Below, in pieces: positions 33,146-44,725 of a stretch of DNA of 64,000 nt. The position numbers and the translations under genes were made by a program. How positions within the stretch are numbered: the first letter of the stretch is position 1; each line of letters opens with the position of its first letter. Source of the stretch: Ptychodera flava (lineage: Eukaryota; Hemichordata; Enteropneusta; Ptychoderidae); NCBI RefSeq assembly GCF_041260155.1, contig NC_091936.1:38204866-38268865 (forward strand). The letters run 5' to 3'. Under the pieces are notes generated by a model, which was not told where the DNA came from, did no database searches, and saw nothing but the letters and a program-made list of their open reading frames with translations.

Positions 33146-35765
33146 GTGTAACAGTGATAGCATGATGTTACAATCAGATTTACCGAAAGAGAATTAATTT
33201 ATCAAGTGACTGTTTTGTGACGTCATGGAACAATATCCTATCAATGATTTTTTTTCTAAATACAACGTATGGTGTTCGTCACCTCCCTAGTGGGGCTTCA
33301 TGTCTCGCAAGTATAATCACCCTTTATTTTAAGGCGGATGGATAGATAGTACATAGCATAGAATCTGCTCAACTACTCTTGAAAAGAGGTCTATGCTAAT
33401 GTAGGTAAGTCCTTTGGCCAATGGGTAGGCACATAGACGGATTAGGCATGTATAGCCTTAGGAAAAATATATGAATATTATAATTATGAAATGTTAATAT
33501 TACTAATCAAAACCAGTTTTGCATTTCATCAGAGCGGATCTTCCTCTTCCGCTCTACAATACTTGAAAAATCACTAAACGGGTACAGACCACTCTTGACA
33601 CACCCGTTTACAATGTCAGACATATGTATATGAAGTGAAGAAGGCCAACATCCCCAGCCAGCCTTTTCAGCAAGTCAGTACAAATCATGCTTCTGTTTTA
33701 CTCACTCTCACGATCTGTTTCACCATACCTTCAATGGAAGCTTGATGATTGTCAATACGGTCATCAATTAGACCTAGTATTATGGCACTGGCCGCGAGAC
33801 TCAAGAAGCCCGAGCCATCGAGAAATAGTGCGTCGATCAGAAATCAGACAACGGTTTTCAGCTAAACTTGTTGTCAATTGCTCGACGCGTATCTGATTTG
33901 TATGTCGGTTTGATTGGATGGTTCAAATTTAGCGCTGCTCGAAGTGAGGGGATGGAGTGGTCATAAGCCAATAAGGTTGCTGACATACCAAACAATACAT
34001 CTTATGTATGCTCCCATCTTTACTAAGCACTAAATTTGAATACATTTAACCGATGTTCGAATAATATGTGAATAGCGATAAATGTAGCTAGCCGTGATAT
34101 CATAACAAAGTGGCTAGAGACCAAAGGAAGAGTTAAATAGAAAAATATCATTATCTTGGCAGTTTTTGCCAAATGATAAAGACCCAAAAACTTTTTTTCA
34201 GATAAATTATTGGCCATTATTTCGGGAAAATACTATGAACCATAATTTAGATTTTTGTACCAATGGGTGTCTTTTAACACCGGGTATATTGTTTGTGCTT
34301 GTGTACGTTAACTGTTTTAAACCAATTTACTATTTTCTAATCCTTACGTTTCAAACTTTTTTCTCTTAAAAGGTCACCTGTAAATAGTCAGATCCTACCA
34401 TCATTGCAGTCTTTCAGCATTTCAATCAACCTGGTACTTCAAGACTAAGTGTCGAGACCCAACTCTTACTTCAGATGAAAGAATGCTAATTGTACAACAT
34501 AAAGATTAGCACACTTTGAGAAGACGAAGGCGACTTTAAATTTACTCCTTCTCTTGCACTGCTACATCCTGAAGGTCAAAAGTTGGCAAGTAATTTCATC
34601 ATGCAGATTGTCATGACCAGAACAGTCCTGGCCACAAAAAGGCTTGTCAAATAAGCCAATATATTGTAATCTTTCACGTTAGAATAATTAACAGTTTTAA
34701 AAAATCATACTTGTTGGTATTTCCTTACCAGTCGAATCTTTTAGAGGATTTGTTTTTGGCGTTTTAGATTTCTGTTGTCAATGACGATTTTCCTAGGGCT
34801 TAATCGCATTTCTCTTGTCCGGTTCCATACATACTTTCGAAATATATAACCATAAGTACATTTCCAGAGTTAACATCGCCCTAGCGCATTTTATATTTTT
34901 GAAATTATTTTTACTTGTCACTTCTAGCTTTAGATTACTTATGAATACATCACATCTTGATAACTAATAAACGTCAAGAATGACGTGGAGTTTTGTTTTT
35001 GATGTAAAGTCGTAATTTATTGGTAGGGAGCTTGGTATTACACCAGTAAACCCATCTGAATGTTCGATGAGTGGATGAGCCGATGAGAGGTTATGTGATC
35101 TAAGAATATCTGAACTAATCGGTGATTTAGAGTCTAAATGGGGAAGAGCATCGCACTATTTGGGCAGACGTATCCTGTCGATTGAAAGAGTTTATACCCC
35201 CCGGCTACGTAGATTACTTGCGACTACTGTAAAATACGTCCGTACGCGATGAACTCGCCAGCAGAAGAGAGAGCGACATGCCGCACATGTTCAGTAGACG
35301 TGCATTACGCGGTGACCTGTAGCTAGGCAACAGGGAAATAGGGCTTCGCCTTGGTGGAGAGACATTACAAAGAACTTCCCCGGCCGGTCAGAACGAAGTC
35401 CCCTTCGTTAAAGCCTTACATGACCGGTGTCAGATGAATCCGGAAGTGTTACCTCACACTAAAAGCCCACAATGCACATGAGTTGTGTCCCCTTAGTCAT
35501 ACCGATAAGTGCCATTGTCTTATCCTAACTAAAGCACCAGTGTTAATGTCAAAACTGGAGAAAATAGTCGAGTGTTTGTCCGTTTGTAAGAAAATTAACT
35601 ACACTACCCACTATTTACTGAAAATAATAGATCTTGTCACTTTTAAAACTGTTCGCTACCAAAGTCTACTTACAGATTGCCAGTTTTTCTCACATTGCAT
35701 TTAAAACTCCAGAAAGAGTGCATGATCAAGCAAATACAACTTTTGTTCTCAAACATGTTAGTCGG
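33146..35765. other. Non-coding stretch before the foldback element
   Basis: No recognisable exon or repeat family. The segment 35140-35480 is richer in GC than its surroundings but shows no domain or splice pattern I trust. Confidence 0.4.
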
Positions 35766-37611
35766 GTCGGAAGGTAGGGTTCCCATGCACCCCATGGATG
35801 TATTTTTTAACCTACATTTTTGTAATCCTTAGGGTCTATATTTAATGAATTTTGATGTTCCCAAAATCAAATCGTGTCCCATGGGGTTCATTTGGCGACA
35901 TCTTTACCGCCATCTTGGCCGCCATCTTGGATTTCAACGATGGGGTAGGGGTCACGTATCTACCGCTCGACGGAAACAGAAACAATAAAATACTATAAAC
36001 GTTACATTTTTAGAAAGCCAAGATCATGGCCTTTTCATTGATATATAACTTAATAGGGATTAATTAATATTCGAACGTCGATTAGACTTTATATCGGCCA
36101 TGGCCGTAAATCGTAAAATTTGCTAAATTTCACACCAAATAATTAAGTTCCCGTTCCTCCAAACAATTTTTCATGAGGTATTTATATATTTTTTGGAAGA
36201 ACTCAGTGCAATAAACAAGAAAAACAACATTAAAAGTATGTGTCTTGAGATTTAGTGGGTGCATGAGCTTGTTTTCTTATTACGCGGTATGCCACATATC
36301 CGTGTGTAACATAAGGGGTAGGGGTAATATTTCCCTTTCTGTTTCGAATCATGAATGATGAAACCATAAAAATGTTACATTTTTTGAAAGTGCTGCATCA
36401 GACCTTTCTAAAAATATATAGATTTATGGGGAAAAGTTGCATATTCAAAAGTTACAAAGCTTAAACCTTTCGGTTTGTGTCGATTTTAAGTGATTTTTTA
36501 AGAACGAAATTACAACATATGGGGTAGGGGTAATGTTTCCCTTTCTGCCTCGAACCATGAATTACGAAACCATATAAATGTTATACTGTTTAAAAGCTCT
36601 GAAACGGGCCTTTCCAAACATGTATAGTTTTATTGGGAAAAGTCCATATTTTAAACTTACAAAGCTTATGCCTTTCAGTTTGTGTAAATTTTAAGTGATT
36701 TTTTTAAGTACGAAATTACAACATATGGGGTAGGGGAATGTTTCCCTTTCTGCCTCGAACCATGAATTGTGAAACCATATAAATGTTATACTGTTTGAAA
36801 GCTCTGACATGGGCCTTTCCAAACATGTATAGTTTTATTGGGAAAAGTCCATATTTGAAAGTAACAAAGCTTAAATCTTTCAGTTTGTGTCAATTTTAAG
36901 TGATTTTTTCAACAAAATTTTAATATAAGGGGTAGGGGTAATGTTTCCCGTTCTGCCTTGAACCATGAATTATGAAACCATATAAATGTTATACCGCTTG
37001 AAAGCTCTGAAATGGGCCTTTCCAAACATGTATAGTTTTATTGGGAAAAGTCCATACTTTAAAGTTACAAAGCTTATGCCTTTCAGTTTGTGTCAATTTT
37101 AAGTGATTTTTTAAACAAAATTATAATATAAGGGATACGGGTAATGTTTCCCATTCTACCTTGAACCATGAATTATGAAACCATATAAATGTTATACTGT
37201 TTGAAAGCTCTGAAATGGGCCTTACCAAACATGTATAGTTTTATTGGGGAAAGTTGCATATTTGAAAGTTACAAAGCTTAAGCCTTTCAGTTTGTGTCAA
37301 TTTTAAGTGATTTTTTGAACAATATGCACAAAACAGTTAGTCCGTTGGCCAGGTATCGAAATCGTCCCCTCTAAGGCATTTTACCCACTATGATTTTCTG
37401 TTAGCTAGTATTCTCAGCTGTCATAATCTGCTTATTTCCCATTTAACTGATGGTGTGTGAGAGTGTAACGACTTGTTTGTGAAGGGCTGTCACGCCCTCG
37501 GTAGTAAAATAGGAATGGGTTAGGGGTAACATATTTACCGCTAGTCGGAAACAAAAACCAAAAAAAACCATAAACAATACATTCTTAGAAAGCCCAGATA
37601 TAAGCTTTTTA
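35766..37611 (+). repeat. Left inverted arm of foldback element
   Basis: Outer part (35766-36310): unique sequence with two adjacent GCCATCTTG motifs. Inner part: tandem units starting with a GGGGTAGGGG-type motif at about 36315, 36521, 36727, 36929 and 37132, so spaced 202-206 bp. The last segment (37330-37611) is again unique and pairs with 45862-46140. Unit-to-unit differences are mostly substitutions. Confidence 0.85.
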
Positions 37612-38106
37612 CTTTTTTGATAATTATTCGACTTTAGATGGCGCCAATATTCCGTATGTACATGGCGGTCAGCAGCTGAATCATTCACACAACGAACGTT
37701 GATATGGCCTGAAACTTCGGTAAATTCATTCAAGCAAACTCTTGTTTGATTAAGTTGATAGTTTTCCTTTCTTTTTTATTTCGAGTATTTACCATGGCAT
37801 GACTGAAACGAACCTTGAAACGAAGGCTGTACGTATCTATATTAGTCCGAGCCTGAGCGTGATCTGAGAGCAAACAGATCCGCAGAAAATGCGAACGATC
37901 GCAACCGTTACCAACAGACTCATTATGCAGAGCCATGCCCCAAAACGCCCAACCAAACTTGGCACTAATCCATGATCCCAGTCCGTTTCGAGCCGGGCTT
38001 TAAGGGAAGTGCGGTGGCCTTTGAAAGACCCTTTGGTTTTGTTTTGTACCGTAGTATAGGAAGAAAACCCGACCTGTCGTCGTTGCTGTGAATGTTTGTG
38101 TTGTTT

Positions 38107-38397
38107 TTAGCCTCTTTTTTTGCCTATTTGAAGAATCGTCTTTGCAGCCTTCCATCCTGCGTTCTGTGTAGCGAGTGTCTTTGATCGCTCTCTTAAGTTT
38201 GTGATGTACAACTGTCTTGAGTCCCGGTGCTTTATTGGGTGTAGAGGTAAATATTTAGAGATCAGGGTGATATATTGGTTGCCGCAGTGTCTTTCCAGGT
38301 GTTGCCACTTTTGAAGGAATTCAACACTCGGTATTTTGGCCTGGTAAGTATTCTTTAAGGTGTACCTGTAGGCTACGTGGTACTGAATAGGGGCCAC
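38107..38397 (-). other. Unassigned open frame in foldback interior
   Basis: A 96-codon frame from ATG, rich in Lys, Gln and Arg (starts MAPIQYHVAYRYTL, ends ILQIGKKRG). It lies inside the foldback element on the - strand, the strand that also carries the open frame at 44522-44725. It could be part of a decayed transposon gene cut by the LTR insertion, or a by-product of A-rich composition. No domain is recognised. Confidence 0.2.
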
Positions 38398-39046
38398 TTA
38401 GGTTTCAACACATTCGATACTCTTGGCTTTCGCTTATACCCCGTTGTATGAGATAACTGGGATCGGAAATGGGAAAGGCTTAATGAATATCCATCTTTGC
38501 TAATATTAATTCTCGTTTGGCTTACAGACTGCCACCTCTACTTGTTTCGGTGAAAATTTGACTTTCAATTGGACAAAACATTGAGTATGACTTTCTTCTG
38601 TGTGTTATTTAGGCCTATGAAAAATATGAAAATTGCATACATATTGCTGTCAAATATCTCAAATCTTATATTGTAAGAGATAGGCTTAGGCTTCCCTGTA
38701 ATCATACAAATGAGTTCAATGGGAATTTATTGGAGTAGATTACAGTAATCGAAGAGAATGGTTCACACTATAGAAAGACTTATCTCGGATTGCGGGGACC
38801 TAACTATAAAAGAACAGCACGGAATACTTGCCGGATGTATTGACTGTTCATGTACAGTACAGGCTAGTACAACGTGGAATGTAAAACATACAAATCAAAG
38901 AAGTGGCAAATTTTCTCAACTTTTCACAAAGTTTATATTCCATCATTACTATCAGGATTAGGATTTTCCCAATCTATAAATAAGCTATTACTTGATTACA
39001 CCTTGATTCAGCATGACTAACATTTTGCATTTGCCACGCAACCAGC

Positions 39047-39277
39047 TGTCATGATGTGATTACTCAGCACATCATACTATTCAATATTCATGACTACCTA
39101 CTTAATATACATGAGAGTCACTGACATCCTGTATCTGTAACTTATGCTAAACACTGGAATAAACTTAGTCTTAGAAGTAACATACTCAAGACTGTGCCTC
39201 CATTCAACACTGGAATAAACTTAGTCTTAGAAGTAACATACTCAAGACTGTGCCTCCATTCAACACAAAACATAACA
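39047..39277 (+). repeat. 5' LTR with 56-bp internal duplication
   Basis: 231 bp. The segment 39151-39206, which includes an AATAAA (GGAATAAACTT), is repeated at 39207-39262. The 3' LTR has only one copy and is 175 bp. The rest of the two LTRs is identical by eye. Confidence 0.95.
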
Positions 39278-39295
39278 TGGTGTCAGGAGTGCTGA
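39278..39295 (+). other. tRNA primer-binding site of LTR element
   Basis: TGGTGTCAGGAGTGCTGA starts directly after the 5' LTR. The leading TGG pairs with the CCA end of a tRNA, as expected for minus-strand priming. I did not assign the tRNA species. Confidence 0.7.
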
Positions 39296-39548
39296 ATTTT
39301 GTACACATCGCCTAAACTTCACCACAAAGTAGTGGATACAGACGACAGAGCAAAGCTGGAATCGTGGTAACCTTGAAAACCAGTGAAAAAAGAAGATTCC
39401 AAAGTAAGTCTTCATCACTTGGACATCAGTGCCACTCCCTAGCAGCCACGTGTACAGAGAACGAAGCCACCCACACTAAAGACAAAGAAACTGAAACATT
39501 GAAGACGGTCAAGTAAGTCTCTATCTAAGTTCAGTTTAAACCTAAAAG

Positions 39549-40958
39549 ATGGCACAAAGACTAAAAACACCATCAGCATTTGATTTCTTCAGTGAAGATC
39601 AAGCTGAAAGATGGAAACCATGGAGAGAAGGTATCGAACTTTATCTTGCTGTCGGTATGAAAGGCGAGTCAAACGCAGATAAAAGCAAAGCCCTTTTGTA
39701 CATAATGGGTCCAAAGGGAAGAGAAATGTTTAAAACATTCACTTTTGCAGAAGATGGGTCTGACAACAGCACAATACCAAAGCACATCCTAGATAAGTTT
39801 GAACAACGAGTTGCTCCAACAAACAATCTCATTATAACTCGACACAGATTCAATATGAGATTTCAAGGTGAACATGAATCCGCTGATGAATATATCACCG
39901 CATTGATGACTCTGGCAAGCTTTTGTGACTATGGTGATCTACGAGATCAGCTACTCAGAGACAGAATAGTCTGTGGCATACGCTCCAAAGAGGTAAAAGA
40001 GAAACTTTTTCAGAAACCAGACTTAACCTTGGCTAAAGCGATCAACATCTGTAAATCCAATGAAGAGTCTAAGAAAAGCATGCAAGTAATGAGTAATGAT
40101 AGTAGCGTCCATGCTGTAAAGTCCCTGGGACGTGTTGACAGACAAAAACAAACAACTGGAGCTAGACCAAAGCAACGTCAAGATGACAGAAAGAAATGTG
40201 GTAAATGCGGAACGAAACACGCAAGAAGACAATGTCCGGCATTTGGAAAGAAATGTCTCAAGTGTCACAAAATGAATCACTTTCAAAAATGCTGTCGATC
40301 AAAGAAAACTGTCCATGAACTTGAAGCAGATGATACTGACTCTGACAGTGAATCGAGCACACTATACGTCGGGGCAGTGAAGAAAACCTCAAAAAAGAGG
40401 AAGTCTAGAAAAGCCAAGACTGAAGTAAAAAAGGATGAGTGCTATGTAACTATCAATATCCACGGTACAGATGTGAGATTCAAAGTAGATACTGGCTCTC
40501 AAGCAAACATCATACCACAAAAGATATTTAAGAAGATTAACGATCCCATGATCAAGGTTCAAAAGACAGGAACCACCCTGACAAGCTACTCAAATAACAA
40601 GATAAAAGTACTTGGCAAATGCAAACTGATGTGTATTGACACTGAAATAGAGTTCTACATAACACAAACGGATCAGCCACCACTGCTAGGATTTCAAGCC
40701 TCACAAGACTTGGAACTAATTAAAGTTGTCCTAAGTCTGGAAACAAAAGAAAAGAGAAAGGAAAAGAAAGCAGAAATCATGAAGAAATTTCCCAAAGTCT
40801 TTTCCGACGGCTTAGGATGTCTGGCTGAACCATATCACATCAGATTAGATCCGTCAGTAACTCCGGTAATACATCCACCGAGAAAAATACCAGTTGCACT
40901 GAGGGACAAACTAAAATTAACACTCGATGAAATGGAACAGCAACAAGTCATCCGTTAA
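39549..40958 (+). CDS. gag-pro: Retrotransposon Gag and aspartic protease
   Basis: 469 residues. The N-terminal half is a capsid-type Gag (FFSEDQAERWKPWREGIELY). Two zinc knuckles follow at about residues 216-250 (CGKCGTKHARRQC and CLKCHKMNHFQKC), for nucleic-acid packaging. A Lys/Asp/Ser-rich linker leads to the aspartic protease with its DTGSQANI active-site motif near residue 313. The frame closes at TAA 40956-40958, just before the reverse transcriptase. The start ATG is 271 bp after the LTR. Confidence 0.93.
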   Translation: MAQRLKTPSAFDFFSEDQAERWKPWREGIELYLAVGMKGESNADKSKALLYIMGPKGREMFKTFTFAEDGSDNSTIPKHILDKFEQRVAPTNNLIITRHRFNMRFQGEHESADEYITALMTLASFCDYGDLRDQLLRDRIVCGIRSKEVKEKLFQKPDLTLAKAINICKSNEESKKSMQVMSNDSSVHAVKSLGRVDRQKQTTGARPKQRQDDRKKCGKCGTKHARRQCPAFGKKCLKCHKMNHFQKCCRSKKTVHELEADDTDSDSESSTLYVGAVKKTSKKRKSRKAKTEVKKDECYVTINIHGTDVRFKVDTGSQANIIPQKIFKKINDPMIKVQKTGTTLTSYSNNKIKVLGKCKLMCIDTEIEFYITQTDQPPLLGFQASQDLELIKVVLSLETKEKRKEKKAEIMKKFPKVFSDGLGCLAEPYHIRLDPSVTPVIHPPRKIPVALRDKLKLTLDEMEQQQVIR

Positions 40959-40988
40959 GTAGATGAACCAACAGACTGGGTAAACTCT

Positions 40989-43529
40989 ATGGTCGTGGTA
41001 GAGAAACCTAAGACTGGAAAACTCAGAGTATGCCTTGACCCAAGACATCTAAACAAAGCAATCAAGCGTGAACATTATCAACTACCAACAATAGAAGACA
41101 TTACTACACGTATGTCCGGAGCAAAGATATTCTCCAAGTTAGACGCCAACCATGGATATTGGCAGATTCCGCTTGACGAGTCCAGCCAACTACTCACCAC
41201 TTTCAACACACCATTTGGAAGATACTGCTACTTAAGAATGCCTTTTGGTATCAAGTCAGCACAGGAAGTATTTCAGAAGCGAATGGCACAGAAATTTGAA
41301 AACCTGTCAGGGGTAGAAACAGACATCGATGACATATTAGTATGGGGAACCAGTGAGAAAAATCATGAAAAGAGACTGACTAAAGCTCTATACAGATGTG
41401 AAGAAATAAATCTCACACTAAACAATGAAAAATGCGAGTTTGGGATGGAATCAATTGGATACATCGGAAACCAACTCACACCCCAAGGAATAAAGCCGGA
41501 TCCAGACAAAGTCCGCGCAATCACAGAAATGCCAGCACCGACTGACAAGAAAGGAGTAGAACGGCTACTAGGAACTGTGAATTACCTTGGTAAATTTGTT
41601 CCTAACATGTCATCAATTACTGAACCAATCAGAAGCATTCTGAAGAAAGACGTAGAATTCCATTGGTCAGATGCCCAAGATAGAGCATTCACAGAAATAA
41701 AGAAAATTCTAACAGCAGAGCAAGGTCCAGTTCTGAGATACTATGACGTCACCAAGCCAATAACAATAAGCTGTGATGCATCCAAGTCTGGACTAGGTGC
41801 TATACTATCACAAGAAAACAAACCAGTTGCCTATGCATCAAGATCGATGACAGACGCAGAAACACGATATGCTCAGATAGAAAAAGAGCTACTAGCTGTT
41901 CAGTTTGGTCTAGAAAGATTTCACCAGTATACATACGGCAAACAAGTACAGGTTGAATCAGACCACAAACCTCTAGAAGCAATACTGAAAAAACCACTAG
42001 CTGCAGCACCACCAAGACTACAGCGCATGCTACTGAGACTGCAGAAATATGACATTTCACTGAAATACACGCCTGGGAAAGAACTGGTAACAGCAGACAT
42101 GTTATCACGAGCATACATCCCTCGATGTGACAGTGACCATGACATGGATGACGAACTATCGGCAGTTGTACACCATGTAATGTCAGCACTACCGGTATCA
42201 GACAACAAACTAGAGGAAATCAGAAAAGAAACAGCAAACGACCAAACCCTAACAGAACTGAAATCTGTGATATTGAAAGGATGGCCAACAAGCAACAATC
42301 AAATACCAATCAGATTAAAGCCATACTGGAAGCACAGAGATGAACTATCGATAATGGATGACATCATATTCAAAGGTGAGCGAATATTAATTCCGCACAC
42401 ACTTAGAAAAGAAATGCTAAAGAACATCCACACAGGCCATAAAGGAATAGAGAAGTCCAAGAAACGTGCAAGAGACGTTCTCTTCTGGCCAGGTATGAAT
42501 ACACAAATAGAAGACATGGTATCGCAGTGCAGCACTTGTCTGGAAAACCGTAAATCAAACCAGAAAGAGCCAATGATACCAACACCAATACCAAACGGCC
42601 CATGGCAAGCAGTCGCTACAGATCTCTTCACCATCAACAACGTCAACTACTTGGTTGTGGTAGATTACTACTCTAAATATTTCGAAGTTGCAAAGTTAGA
42701 AAACACGAAAAGCAACACTGTGGTAAGCTACACCAAATCCATTTTCTCAAGACATGGAATACCAATCGAAGTAAGAAGTGACAACGGTCCACAATTCACA
42801 TCCAGTGAATATCGACGATTCTCCAAAGAATGGAACTTCAAACACACAACTATCAGTCCATATCTCAGTCAATCCAATGGTATGGCAGAAAGAACCGTAC
42901 AAACAGTCAAAGACATACTACGAAAATCAGCAAAAGATGGAAAAGATCCCTATCTCAGCATCCTGGAGTACAGAAACACACCAGTTGATGACATTGGATC
43001 ACCTGCACAATTACTGATGAGTAGAAGATTGCGTTCTATCATACCAACTACTCAAAGTCACCTGAAACCAAAAGCCATCAACCATGAAACCATCAAAGGC
43101 AAGTTGAAAGAAAAACAAGATCGTCAAAAGCAATACTATGACAGAAATGCCAAACCACTATCATCACTACACACAGGAGACACTGTACGAATTCAACAAC
43201 AAGGTAAATGGGAAATAGCAAAGGTCAAAGGTCATGCAGGAACACCAAGATCGTACTACATTGAAACACCTGAAGGAAAAACATACCGTCGAAACAGAAG
43301 ACATCTGATGAAAACCAACGAAAAGCCGCCACCTCAACAACCAACCATAATTGACGACGAAGAAAATGAGACCAAAGAACATCAATCTTCCACAGAACAA
43401 CATCCATCGACTGCCATGGAAACAACACCAGCTGAGAAAGATCGACCGGTCAACCAGAAAGTTACAACAACAAGAAGTGGAAGAGTTGTGACAAAGCCTG
43501 AGAAGTATAAGGATTATGTGTGCAATTGA
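40989..43529 (+). CDS. pol: Retrotransposon reverse transcriptase, RNase H, integrase
   Basis: Same frame as gag-pro, separated only by one TAA codon; 846 residues from the first ATG, though translation more likely reads in from upstream. Reverse transcriptase: LDPRHLNKAI, FSKLDANHGYWQIPLD, MPFGIKSA and the catalytic IDDILVWG. RNase H: ISCDASKSGLGAIL, a later conserved Glu (EKELLAV) and SDHKPLE. Integrase: an HHCC zinc finger (H..H in HTGHKG, C..C in CSTC), then catalytic Asp (ATDLF), Asp (RSDNGPQF) and Glu (MAERTVQ). A basic tail follows. All catalytic residues are present. Confidence 0.95.
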   Translation: MVVVEKPKTGKLRVCLDPRHLNKAIKREHYQLPTIEDITTRMSGAKIFSKLDANHGYWQIPLDESSQLLTTFNTPFGRYCYLRMPFGIKSAQEVFQKRMAQKFENLSGVETDIDDILVWGTSEKNHEKRLTKALYRCEEINLTLNNEKCEFGMESIGYIGNQLTPQGIKPDPDKVRAITEMPAPTDKKGVERLLGTVNYLGKFVPNMSSITEPIRSILKKDVEFHWSDAQDRAFTEIKKILTAEQGPVLRYYDVTKPITISCDASKSGLGAILSQENKPVAYASRSMTDAETRYAQIEKELLAVQFGLERFHQYTYGKQVQVESDHKPLEAILKKPLAAAPPRLQRMLLRLQKYDISLKYTPGKELVTADMLSRAYIPRCDSDHDMDDELSAVVHHVMSALPVSDNKLEEIRKETANDQTLTELKSVILKGWPTSNNQIPIRLKPYWKHRDELSIMDDIIFKGERILIPHTLRKEMLKNIHTGHKGIEKSKKRARDVLFWPGMNTQIEDMVSQCSTCLENRKSNQKEPMIPTPIPNGPWQAVATDLFTINNVNYLVVVDYYSKYFEVAKLENTKSNTVVSYTKSIFSRHGIPIEVRSDNGPQFTSSEYRRFSKEWNFKHTTISPYLSQSNGMAERTVQTVKDILRKSAKDGKDPYLSILEYRNTPVDDIGSPAQLLMSRRLRSIIPTTQSHLKPKAINHETIKGKLKEKQDRQKQYYDRNAKPLSSLHTGDTVRIQQQGKWEIAKVKGHAGTPRSYYIETPEGKTYRRNRRHLMKTNEKPPPQQPTIIDDEENETKEHQSSTEQHPSTAMETTPAEKDRPVNQKVTTTRSGRVVTKPEKYKDYVCN

Positions 43530-43863
43530 CGTCAACACACATAGAGTCAAAAGGGCAGAATAATCCCTGACTCACTTTAGTTAGAATAGGCACAAGCGGG
43601 ATAGTCCACCCCGTCTTGTTAGTTATTGAAATATATAATCATTCATATATAAATTAGTTAGACATTAGAACAGATATAAGGAACTATGAATACTGCATGA
43701 AGATCATGAACACTATGAACACTGTGAACTCTGAACTCAATTATACTACTTACAATTTTACATATTTCACTTGATCTCAACAAGAATCAATACAAATAAT
43801 ATTTCATAGTTGCCAATATACAACAAACGAAACTCATAGAAATTACTTGAACATCTCAATCTC

Positions 43864-43875
43864 AAAAAGGGGAGT
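43864..43875 (+). other. Polypurine tract of LTR element
   Basis: AAAAAGGGGAGT lies immediately 5' of the 3' LTR, the normal position for the plus-strand primer. Confidence 0.85.
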
Positions 43876-44050
43876 TGTCATGATGTGATTACTCAGCACA
43901 TCATACTATTCAATATTCATGACTACCTACTTAATATACATGAGAGTCACTGACATCCTGTATCTGTAACTTATGCTAAACACTGGAATAAACTTAGTCT
44001 TAGAAGTAACATACTCAAGACTGTGCCTCCATTCAACACAAAACATAACA
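43876..44050 (+). repeat. 3' LTR, 175 bp
   Basis: TGTCATG ... CATAACA, a single copy of the AATAAA-containing segment, followed by target duplication CCAGC. Confidence 0.95.
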
Positions 44051-44521
44051 CCAGCCATGCCCGTCCCTGGGATCGCGAACAATGCCTTTAACGAAGCTTT
44101 TGAACGCTTGTTGTGAATTGTGTAAGAATGTCCTCTCTGTGGTGTATAATGTGTGAAGCCGTTGTCTAGCTCGCTTGACTCTGATGATTATGTTGACTTA
44201 TTTTTTCTCAGCTGCTGGTGGCTGATCTAGCTCGAAAGTTAGATCAATCTAGTCTCTCTGATTCGATCATGCTGGTGGGAGTGGTATCTTCAAGCATTGA
44301 CCCTAAAACGTCCGTTTGTAGGGTCTTTGCTTCAAAGACGTCAGGGTCTAACATTGGTTAAATGTCATCCATGATAAGAAACTAATGATAGATTCACTCA
44401 CAAGGCATTTTAAACATTGAGGTGTCAATGGGAATATAAGCCTTTTTAGTCATTTTCTGATGTTTGTCTCGCCTTCTTATTGCTCGGTGTAGAGAGTGTT
44501 TGTTCGCCTTCTGTTTACTAT

Positions 44522-44725
44522 TTAGTTGCGTAATTTGAATGCGTTCTGTGACATTTGGCTTTTCGGGTTTAGTTCCAGAATTATTTTGCTATTGAATTTT
44601 AGTACCCAGTCGAAAATGTAATCCTCATTAGGAGTATATAGTGTATTGCGTTGTAAAATAATTTCGAAAAATTGGTTATGATCTCTTGTTTTCTGGTAAG
44701 GAAGGTAAAGTGTTGTCGATCTATA
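44522..44725 (-). other. Open frame without start in foldback interior
   Basis: 67 sense codons between stops on the - strand, with no initiator ATG at the beginning. The translation (LYLPYQKTRDHNQFFEIIL, then DYIFDWVLKFNSKIILEL) alternates hydrophobic and charged residues like a folded protein. An overlapping frame is also open. Family unknown; it may be a decayed transposon gene. Confidence 0.2.

Larger units (their letters stand above)
39042..44055 (+). mobile_element. Ty3/gypsy LTR retrotransposon (Mag/SURL-like), 5.0 kb
   Basis: A near-complete element with LTRs at 39047-39277 and 43876-44050, each starting TGTCATG and ending CATAACA, flanked by the 5-bp target duplication CCAGC (39042-39046 and 44051-44055). 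The order is LTR, primer-binding site, gag-protease, reverse transcriptase-RNase H-integrase, polypurine tract, LTR. Integrase after RNase H defines Ty3/gypsy. Apart from a 56-bp tandem duplication in the 5' LTR, the LTRs are identical, so insertion was recent. It lies inside the foldback element and is younger than it. Confidence 0.97.

Noticed and set aside
36315..37330. Tandem 205-bp units considered as satellite DNA or a CRISPR-like array
   Set aside because: The units are contiguous with no spacers and are mirrored in the right arm, so they are part of the foldback element.
41363..43550. Several minus-strand frames across the retrotransposon
   Set aside because: Shadows of the pol gene, which has all catalytic motifs on the + strand.
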